From contig QMLJ01000081.1 of NCBI GenBank assembly GCA_003643935.1, forward strand, positions 1 through 6,244: 6,244 nucleotides of DNA. The letters run 5' to 3'. The DNA comes from Deltaproteobacteria bacterium. Its GTDB lineage: Bacteria > Desulfobacterota > Desulfomonilia > UBA1062. Positions 1 through 5,648 of the stretch are shown piece by piece. The notes under the pieces are model-generated. The model was not told where the DNA came from, did not search any database, and saw only the letters and a list, made by a program, of their open reading frames with translations. Position numbers and translations under genes: made by a program. Every line of letters begins with the position of its first letter. Position 1 is the first letter of the stretch.

Positions 1-750
1 AATACCTGTCTGTGATACTATTATCGTGTGTTCGCCTATAACCACATTATGACCGACCTGAACAAGGTTATCCATCTTTACATCGGTCCCTATTCTTGTC
101 TCTGCCAAAGCAGCCCTGTCTATTGTGCAATTGCTACCTATCTCTACCTCGTCCTCTATTATTACCTTGCCCACCTGAGGAACCTTGAAATGCCTCTGGC
201 CATCCCATGCAAAGCCAAACCCATCAGAGCCTATGACTACGCCCGAGTGTATTATACACCCCTTACCTATCTCGCAGCCATCGTAGACCACTACATTCGG
301 GTAAAGAACGGTCCCTTGGCCGATGACCACGCCCTCTCCAACATAACAGTGAGGGTATATCACGCACCTATCACCTACTTTTGCATGTTTTCCAACGTAT
401 ACGAAAGGATATATGGCTGCACTTTCATTAATAATAGCATCCGGGTGGACAAACGCAGCATCTGATATGCCAGCATCAAGGGTCTTTTCAGAGACGAAGA
501 GTCTCACAACCCTAGCAAAGGCAAGGTAAGGGTTATCTGTTATTATCTGTGAGACATGTTCATTAGGTAACCTACCCTTTACTATGATTGCTCCCGCCTC
601 TGTATGCAGAGCCTTATCTGTATACTTGGGATTGGCAAGAAAGGTTATATCAGATGGCTTTGCATTATCAAGAGTAGAAACACCTTCTATCTGCCTATCT
701 TCTCCAATAAAGGTGGCATTTAAAAAACCTGCGATCTCTGATACATGCAT
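1..750 (-). CDS. lpxD: LpxD, UDP-3-O-(3-hydroxyacyl)glucosamine N-acyltransferase (partial, C-terminus beyond the left edge)
   Basis: LpxD transfers a 3-hydroxyacyl chain from acyl carrier protein to the 2-amino group of UDP-3-O-acyl-glucosamine, the third step of lipid A synthesis in the cytoplasm. The 250 visible residues start MHVSEIAGFLNATFIGED and show the N-terminal uridine-binding domain with FLANPKY at 37-43. From about residue 100 a left-handed beta-helix of hexapeptide repeats follows (for example YVGKHAKVGDRCVI at 118-131), with GSDGFGFA at 174-181. DNLVQVGHNVVIG at 227-239 contains His234, the counterpart of the catalytic base (His239 in E. coli). Family members are about 340 residues, so roughly 90 C-terminal residues, including the acyl-carrier-binding helices, lie outside the window. 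The ATG at 750 is 2 bases after the ompH stop and gives the usual family N-terminus. No good Shine-Dalgarno precedes it, so translation probably depends on ribosomes finishing ompH. The domain order, catalytic motif and operon position make the call secure. Confidence 0.96.
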   Translation of the reverse strand, partial: MHVSEIAGFLNATFIGEDRQIEGVSTLDNAKPSDITFLANPKYTDKALHTEAGAIIVKGRLPNEHVSQIITDNPYLAFARVVRLFVSEKTLDAGISDAAFVHPDAIINESAAIYPFVYVGKHAKVGDRCVIYPHCYVGEGVVIGQGTVLYPNVVVYDGCEIGKGCIIHSGVVIGSDGFGFAWDGQRHFKVPQVGKVIIEDEVEIGSNCTIDRAALAETRIGTDVKMDNLVQVGHNVVIGEHTIIVSQTGI

Positions 751-752
751 GC

Positions 753-1298
753 CTATTTCTTTTTCTTCCCAGCCCTCTGTTTATACATCTTATTGTATAT
801 GGCAAGTATCTTGTCGGTTATATCTATTCTATCAGAGGCGTAGACTATCCCTGTTTGCCTGATGTCCAGTATGAGATCTAAATGGTGCTCCTTGCCATAA
901 GAGTTGATTATATCGTCAAGGTCTTTACGTATAGGTTCGAGAAGCTCCTGGTACTTTGCATGAAGGTCATCCTGGGCATCCTTTATAAACCTGTTTAAAT
1001 CCTTCATCTGCCTTTGATACTCGGCCTGTTGCTTAGCCTTTGCCTCGTCACTCATTGCCAGTGACGTTGCAGACAACTTTTCCCTGAGTCTCGTAAGTGC
1101 TTTCTCCCTTTTGTCTATCTCGGCCTGCTTCGCTGCCTTTAGGCTCTCAAGTTTTTTAATAGCAGCCTTACCTGCCAGACTTTCATTAACTATCCTCTGG
1201 CCGTCCACGTATACTATCTTCAGCTCCTGTGCCTGGGAAAATGAACTCAGAAGGCCGACCAGTAAGACGGCAAAACCAATTTTAAGAAAACCCTTCAT
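753..1298 (-). CDS. ompH: OmpH/Skp-family periplasmic chaperone
   Basis: This 181-residue protein belongs to the OmpH/Skp family, trimeric periplasmic holdases that keep unfolded outer-membrane proteins soluble on the way to BamA. A signal peptide is clear: MKGFLKIG, a hydrophobic stretch at about 9-20, and a likely signal peptidase I site after SQA (residue 23). The mature protein opens with the family strand KIVYVDGQRIVNES (27-40). A long Lys/Glu/Ala/Gln-rich coiled-coil region follows at about 42-132, which would form the tentacles. The C-terminal core strand and helix GIVYASDRIDITDKIL is at 150-165, and the protein ends in a lysine run. Length matches Skp (about 160 residues mature). The gene lies directly downstream of bamA, its usual partner, with a 22-base gap holding a purine-rich ribosome site, and it nearly touches lpxD. 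The name skp is equally applicable. The family call is secure; client range is not visible from sequence. Confidence 0.95.
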   Translation of the reverse strand: MKGFLKIGFAVLLVGLLSSFSQAQELKIVYVDGQRIVNESLAGKAAIKKLESLKAAKQAEIDKREKALTRLREKLSATSLAMSDEAKAKQQAEYQRQMKDLNRFIKDAQDDLHAKYQELLEPIRKDLDDIINSYGKEHHLDLILDIRQTGIVYASDRIDITDKILAIYNKMYKQRAGKKKK

Positions 1299-1303
1299 AT
1301 CTT

Positions 1304-1311
1304 ATCCCCCT
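1304..1311 (-). promoter_or_regulatory. Ribosome binding site of ompH
   Basis: In the 22-base gap after the bamA stop, the minus strand reads AGGGGGAT, with 7 bases between the G run and the ATG at 1298. It is a G-rich variant of AGGAGG rather than an exact match. It gives ompH its own initiation site even though the gene sits in the bamA transcript. Confidence 0.55.
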
Positions 1312-1320
1312 GTTATTTAT

Positions 1321-3753
1321 CTAGAAAAACCTTCCAACGGTAAACTCCCAGCGACCGCTGGATTCATAATCCTTTGGATTAATTACCTTCCCATATTCTA
1401 TCCTTAACGGGCCCATCGGCGTTATCCATCTGAAGCCCCCGCCATACGACTCTTTCAGGTTACCTAGGTCGATACGCTTCAAATATGCATTACCTGCATC
1501 GAAAAATAACACACCAGTGAGCCCTGGTACATTTGCAATCGGGAATGTGACCTCAGTGTTGAAAACAACCATTCTTCTTCCACCTACTACATTACCCATA
1601 TCATCCCTTGGACCTACTTCTTCGTACTTAAATCCACGAATTGTATTTATACCCCCAAGTGTAAACAGATCATACACGGGAATCTCCTTACCCCTGCCAC
1701 CATTTATGGTACCCCATCTTGCCTTCAACATCAAGGCTACTTTATCCTTGTATATGGGAAAAAACTTTGCAACCATGGCAGTAAGCCTTGTATAACAATA
1801 ATCTCCTCCCAGGCCTGCATAATCAAGGGATATGGACAATCTAGACCCCCTGGTGGGTCTATAATAATCATTTGTAGTGTCCCTAGCGATTGTATTGGTC
1901 AATGTACTCGTAACACCCCCATTTATTTCATCCTTAGTAAGGAGATATGCGTACGCAGGATCTATGTCTTCCAATTTCAGCACTTCCTCATAGGCATAAG
2001 AAATGTAGTGCCTAAACTCCTCGAATAGAGGATAACTAATGGTTATACTGCCTCCCCGGGAACTCTTTGTGTAGTAGGTAAGGTCTCTCTCTAGGCTGTA
2101 AAGCCTTATGTCGAATGATATGGGCCGATCAAAAAGCCATGGATTCTGGAATTCCGCGTCGTAACTTTTCCTTGATCCACCTATATCCATGTCTAGCCTC
2201 GTCTTGTAACCAAGCCCCTTGAAATTGATCTCGCTTAGTTGCATGGTACCCATTAGTTTATCCACGCTGGAGTATGCAAAACCAAAAGAGAGTGACCCGG
2301 TGGTCTTCTCTTCTACATTGATGACAAGGTCCATTGTTCCATCAGCCCTGGTTACCGGTTCTATATCTACCTTGGAAAAATATCCAAGGCGGTTAAGATT
2401 GTCCTGGCTCTTTTTCACAGCAGTAGAAGAAAAGAGATCGGTTTCCTGAATCGCCAGCTCTCTCCTTATAACCTTGTCCCGTGTCTTGGTATTACCCTTT
2501 ATGATAATGTTCCTTATATGAACTGGCTTGCCTTTCTTTATCTCAATTTTAAGGTCTACCTCGGTCCCGTGGATTCTTGTAAGGGGTACTATCTTTGCAT
2601 AGGCATAACCACGATCCATGTATATATCTCTGATCTTCTCTATCCCGAGACGGAGCTTGCTCTTGCTCATAACGTCACCCGTTGACATACCTAGTCTCTC
2701 TGCAAGGACCTTGTTGCTTACTATTAAGTCCCCATCAAAAGATACCTTTCCAATACGATAGAGAGGCCCTTCATCTATTGGAATAGTGATGTAAATACCC
2801 TTTCTTTTTTTTACCACTACCTCTGGAGAACCAACCTTTGCATCGAGATAACCATTATCTCCGTAATACTGTTCAATGCGCAACAAGTCTGTATCCATGT
2901 CACTCTCAGTATACGAACCTTCATGGGAGAAAAGACCAAGAGGCCATCTGTTCTTTATCTTCATAATTTTTCTAAGTCTTCTTGAAGATATATGTCGGTT
3001 TCCATCAAACATGACCTTTTTTACAAAAAGCCTCTCGTTCTCCTTTATGTTAAAAGTAAGCCTCTCGCCTCCCTTGATTTTTTTCTCTGAAGAGGACACT
3101 TCCACGTTATAATAGCCTTTTTCCTTATACAGCCTCTTTATGCGATCCACGGCCGTCTTGACCATTTTCATGTTTAGGACATCAAACCTCTTTATCCCGA
3201 TTGTGTCACTGAGATCCTTGTCCTTGATCTCCTTGTTCCCGTTGAAATCAATGGAAATAACAACAGGATATTCCTTTACCTTATATACTAACTTACCGTC
3301 TGCGTACGATGCATCACATGTCTCGAAATATCCCATAGAATATATGTTCTCTATGTCTTTTTTTATCTTGCTCCTACTTACAATATCCCCTTTTGAAGAG
3401 GATATCCTGAAGAGGATGGCATCCTTTGATATCCTCTCGGCACCCTCTACCTCGATATCATGTATTACACAGACATCCTTTTTTTTAAGGTAGTCATTCA
3501 GCGCCTCTTGAAGACTAGATGCAGCAGATAACACCCCTTTATTATCGCTTACATAAAAAAGACCATTTTCTTTCTTGGAATTGAGGACAATCTTGGCCTT
3601 GTCTGAGACCGTGACACAAACCACGTCCTTAAGTAATTTCTTCAGATCTGTATTATCGGTCTTGACCTCTAGATTAGTTGCAAGGCAAATGTCAGAAAAA
3701 AACAAGATAAAAACTATGCAAAAAAGGACTACCTTACATCCTGTACGATTCAA
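1321..3753 (-). CDS. bamA: BamA, outer-membrane protein assembly factor (Omp85 family), with an N-terminal extension
   Basis: BamA is the essential outer-membrane insertase that folds beta-barrel proteins into the outer membrane. The 810-residue product has a signal peptide (CKVVLFCIVFILFFSDICLA; likely cleavage after Ala25). About 70 residues of unassigned sequence follow (26-95). Five POTRA domains come next at about 96-162, 164-240, 242-328, 331-406 and 411-482, each with the recurrent pattern of an opening strand, a Gly-Asn/Gly-Asp turn (for example FNGNKEI, FDGNRHI, IKGNTKT) and a closing strand. The Omp85 barrel spans about 484-810. The loop-6 motif IRGFKYEEVGPRD lies at 705-717, and the protein ends WEFTVGRFF, a typical beta-signal with terminal Phe. 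The start is TTG at 3753: a TGA stop lies five codons upstream in frame, no other start lies between, and a later start would remove the signal peptide. The first 20 bases overlap the end of lolD, implying coupled translation. Total length equals E. coli BamA, but here the barrel is shorter and the N-terminus longer. Confidence 0.97.
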   Translation of the reverse strand: MNRTGCKVVLFCIVFILFFSDICLATNLEVKTDNTDLKKLLKDVVCVTVSDKAKIVLNSKKENGLFYVSDNKGVLSAASSLQEALNDYLKKKDVCVIHDIEVEGAERISKDAILFRISSSKGDIVSRSKIKKDIENIYSMGYFETCDASYADGKLVYKVKEYPVVISIDFNGNKEIKDKDLSDTIGIKRFDVLNMKMVKTAVDRIKRLYKEKGYYNVEVSSSEKKIKGGERLTFNIKENERLFVKKVMFDGNRHISSRRLRKIMKIKNRWPLGLFSHEGSYTESDMDTDLLRIEQYYGDNGYLDAKVGSPEVVVKKRKGIYITIPIDEGPLYRIGKVSFDGDLIVSNKVLAERLGMSTGDVMSKSKLRLGIEKIRDIYMDRGYAYAKIVPLTRIHGTEVDLKIEIKKGKPVHIRNIIIKGNTKTRDKVIRRELAIQETDLFSSTAVKKSQDNLNRLGYFSKVDIEPVTRADGTMDLVINVEEKTTGSLSFGFAYSSVDKLMGTMQLSEINFKGLGYKTRLDMDIGGSRKSYDAEFQNPWLFDRPISFDIRLYSLERDLTYYTKSSRGGSITISYPLFEEFRHYISYAYEEVLKLEDIDPAYAYLLTKDEINGGVTSTLTNTIARDTTNDYYRPTRGSRLSISLDYAGLGGDYCYTRLTAMVAKFFPIYKDKVALMLKARWGTINGGRGKEIPVYDLFTLGGINTIRGFKYEEVGPRDDMGNVVGGRRMVVFNTEVTFPIANVPGLTGVLFFDAGNAYLKRIDLGNLKESYGGGFRWITPMGPLRIEYGKVINPKDYESSGRWEFTVGRFF

Positions 3754-4423
3754 GCCGACCCCTTCTCAACAGCATTATCCTGTCCATTGTCTTTGTCAGT
3801 TCCATATTATGTGTAGCTATCACCATAGTAATGCCCATAGACTCTTTCAGTCTGCAAAAAAGCTCTATTATCTTTTCTCCGGTTGCAGGGTCAAGATCCC
3901 CGGTGGGTTCATCAGCCAATAGTACATCCGGGGACATCATCAATGCCCTGGCCACAGCGACCCTTTGCTGTTCGCCGCCTGCAAGCTCCCCTGGCTTGTG
4001 GTCAAGACGGTTACCCAATCCAACAATCTCAAGTAGGTCCCGCGCCCTCTCCCTTGTATCGGGCAGCCTTGCCGAGGAAAGAAGGGATGGCATCATTACG
4101 TTTTCCAGGGTATTGAACTCCGGTAGGAGGTAATGAAACTGAAAAACAAAGCCTATCTTGAGATTCCTGAAAAGGGCCAGCTCTTTATCATCTGCCTTGC
4201 ATATGTCTTTATCCCCGTAATAGATGCTTCCTGCCTGAGGCCTGTCAAGTCCGCCTAGCAGGTGCAACAGAGTGCTCTTACCGCTACCAGATGCACCTAT
4301 TATACCCACACTCTCGCCTCTTCTTATGTCCAGGTTCAGAGAGTCAAGTACGTTTATCACGTGGGGGCCTTTTTTGAAGAATCTCGAGAGTCCCTCTACC
4401 CTTATATATGGACTGTCACTCAT
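3734..4423 (-). CDS. lolD: LolD, ATPase of the lipoprotein-releasing ABC transporter
   Basis: LolD is the cytoplasmic ATPase that powers extraction of outer-membrane lipoproteins from the inner membrane for hand-over to LolA. The 229 residues form one complete ABC domain of the MacB/LolD/FtsE type: Walker A GASGSGKST at 43-51, Q-loop Gln95 in FVFQFHYLLPEFNTLENV, signature LAGGEQQR at 147-154, Walker B with DEPTGDLD at 171-178, and switch His205 in IATHN. The stretch FQFHYLLPEFNTLENV is typical of LolD and distinguishes it from more distant ABC ATPases. The second signature residue is Ala148 where Ser is usual. The ATG at 4423 overlaps the permease stop by 8 bases (ATGAGTGA) and has a GAGGTG site 7 bases upstream. 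Its own 3' end overlaps bamA. Adjacency to the LolC/E-type permease makes the Lol assignment much more likely than a MacB-type exporter ATPase. Confidence 0.95.
   Translation of the reverse strand: MSDSPYIRVEGLSRFFKKGPHVINVLDSLNLDIRRGESVGIIGASGSGKSTLLHLLGGLDRPQAGSIYYGDKDICKADDKELALFRNLKIGFVFQFHYLLPEFNTLENVMMPSLLSSARLPDTRERARDLLEIVGLGNRLDHKPGELAGGEQQRVAVARALMMSPDVLLADEPTGDLDPATGEKIIELFCRLKESMGITMVIATHNMELTKTMDRIMLLRRGRLESYRM
3759..3767 (-). promoter_or_regulatory. Ribosome binding site that decides the TTG start of bamA
   Basis: Inside the 3' end of lolD the minus strand reads GAGAAGGGG, followed by 5 bases and the TTG at 3753. The only in-frame codons between the upstream TGA and this TTG are not start codons. 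This site therefore supports TTG as the bamA start. Confidence 0.55.
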
Positions 4424-5648
4424 ATCTCAGCACCTCAACTGGATCCTGATTGGAGGCCTGCCTTGCAGGATAAAGGGTGGCTACCAGGGAAAGCAGCATG
4501 GATATTGAGGTGATAAAGAACACATCCCAGAATTCAACCTTGGTTGGCAGCCCGGTTATATAGTAGACATCCTTGGGCATGATATCCACATGCAAAACTG
4601 ACTCTATAAACGAGACAACAGGTGTAAGGTTGTAAGAAACCATCAAGCCTAAGACAAGCCCTAGGCATGTACCTGTAATGCCTATTGCAAGGCCATGAAT
4701 CAAGAATATCTTCATCACCTGGGTAGACTTGGCACCCATTGCCTTTAATATAGCAATGTCCCGTCTCTTCTCCATTACAAGCATTATAAGGGTGCTCACC
4801 ATGCTGAACACGGCAACAAGGATTATGAACAGTAGTATTATTACCATCACGGTCTTCTCCATCCTAAGAGCGCTAAAAAGGCTCCTGTTCATATCCTTCC
4901 ATGTCTTTGCCCAGTAAGCGGGCCCCAGCATACGAAGGAGCCTTCTGGCTATGGTGGAAGCACTGTAGATATCTTTGACTTTGATCTCAATACCGGATAC
5001 ACCTTTTTGGCCCGTAAGTCTTTTGGCGGCCCCAATGGTAATGTAGACCATGTTAGAGTCAAACTCGTACATCCCCGTTGAAAACAGGCCTGCCACCCTG
5101 AAGGTAGACGAAGTGGGTATAATACCTAGAGGCGTGATCACCCCGCCTGGCGAGACTATGGACACGCTATCCCCCACGTCCACGCCTATTGACCTTGCAA
5201 GCTCGGTACCTACAAGCACAGACGAATCATCCAGATCAGAAAATGATCCCCTTTTCATTATACCCCTTATCCTTATCACGCTTGGCGCCATCATTGTATC
5301 AATGCCCCTTATTACAATACCCCTTGAACCCGATGAAGCAGTTATAAGCCCCTGCGTGAGGATAAAGGGGCTGGCACCAAGCACCTCTGGATCCTTCTTT
5401 ATGATAGATATGACCTTATCTGGATTCTCCAATCCGCCCGAATATCCTGAGATTACTATGTGAGACTGCGTGCCCAGGATCTTTGTCTTGATATCCTCTT
5501 CAAATCCAGTCATTACAGCTATAACAACAATAAGGGTCATAACGCCGATGGTTATGCCTAGAATCGAGAGTAAAGTAGTAAAGTTAATGAACCTCTGGCT
5601 CTTTTTCGCCTTGAGGTATCTCCCGGCAACGAACAATTCGAACTTCAG
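4416..5648 (-). CDS. lolC: LolC/LolE-family (LolF-like) lipoprotein-releasing ABC transporter permease
   Basis: This is the inner-membrane subunit that takes lipoproteins from the bilayer and passes them to periplasmic LolA. Numbering from the CTG start (410 residues), the N-terminus is MKFELFVAGRYLKAK. Transmembrane segment 1 is at about 24-47, followed by a large periplasmic MacB-like domain at about 48-265. Three further membrane segments lie at about 266-291, 314-340 and 374-394. EKRRDIAILKAMGA at 293-306 is the conserved cytoplasmic coupling region, and the tail ends DPVEVLRYE. The segment PGGVITPLGIIPTSSTFRVAGLF (about 167-189, written here as a motif centred on TPLGIIP) resembles the LolC hook that binds LolA. 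I chose CTG at 5648 because AAAGGAG lies 7 bases before it and because the added KFEL restores the usual family N-terminus. A conventional start would be TTG at 5636, 406 residues, with no nearby ribosome site. CTG overlaps the lysS stop as CTGA. Only one permease is seen, so a homodimer is plausible; the symbol lolE or lolF could also be used. Confidence 0.9.
   Translation of the reverse strand: MKFELFVAGRYLKAKKSQRFINFTTLLSILGITIGVMTLIVVIAVMTGFEEDIKTKILGTQSHIVISGYSGGLENPDKVISIIKKDPEVLGASPFILTQGLITASSGSRGIVIRGIDTMMAPSVIRIRGIMKRGSFSDLDDSSVLVGTELARSIGVDVGDSVSIVSPGGVITPLGIIPTSSTFRVAGLFSTGMYEFDSNMVYITIGAAKRLTGQKGVSGIEIKVKDIYSASTIARRLLRMLGPAYWAKTWKDMNRSLFSALRMEKTVMVIILLFIILVAVFSMVSTLIMLVMEKRRDIAILKAMGAKSTQVMKIFLIHGLAIGITGTCLGLVLGLMVSYNLTPVVSFIESVLHVDIMPKDVYYITGLPTKVEFWDVFFITSISMLLSLVATLYPARQASNQDPVEVLRYE
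4431..4436 (-). promoter_or_regulatory. Ribosome binding site of lolD
   Basis: GAGGTG on the minus strand lies 7 bases before the ATG at 4423, within the last codons of the upstream permease gene. With the ATGAGTGA overlap it points to translation coupled to, but not wholly dependent on, the permease. Confidence 0.6.

Noticed and set aside
28..465. Plus-strand open frame of 145 codons
   Set aside because: It lies wholly antisense to lpxD, whose frame shows clear family motifs over the same bases. The plus-strand product is rich in Tyr, Cys and His and resembles no family I know.
743..752. CATGCATG-type palindrome at the lpxD start
   Set aside because: It is short and explained by the ATG CAT start codons; no second copy or spaced half-sites suggest an operator.
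1299..1320. Terminator or promoter between bamA and ompH
   Set aside because: The 22-base gap has no inverted repeat or T tract on the coding strand and is filled by the ompH ribosome site.
1111..1407. Plus-strand open frame crossing the bamA/ompH junction
   Set aside because: It is antisense to two well-supported genes, has no recognisable motif, and its hydrophobic stretches are reverse images of the OmpH coiled coil.
3670..3690. Lipoprotein signal (lipobox) around Cys23 of BamA
   Set aside because: The residues before the Cys are Ser-Asp-Ile, which do not fit the small-residue lipobox. A signal peptidase I site after Ala25 fits better.
3831..4133. Two overlapping plus-strand open frames antisense to lolD (3831-4133 and 3883-4116)
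   Set aside because: Both mirror the conserved ABC ATPase motifs on the other strand, and neither has coding features of its own.
5050..5463. Plus-strand open frame of 137 codons
   Set aside because: It is antisense to the periplasmic domain of the Lol permease and looks like a codon-bias shadow of that gene.
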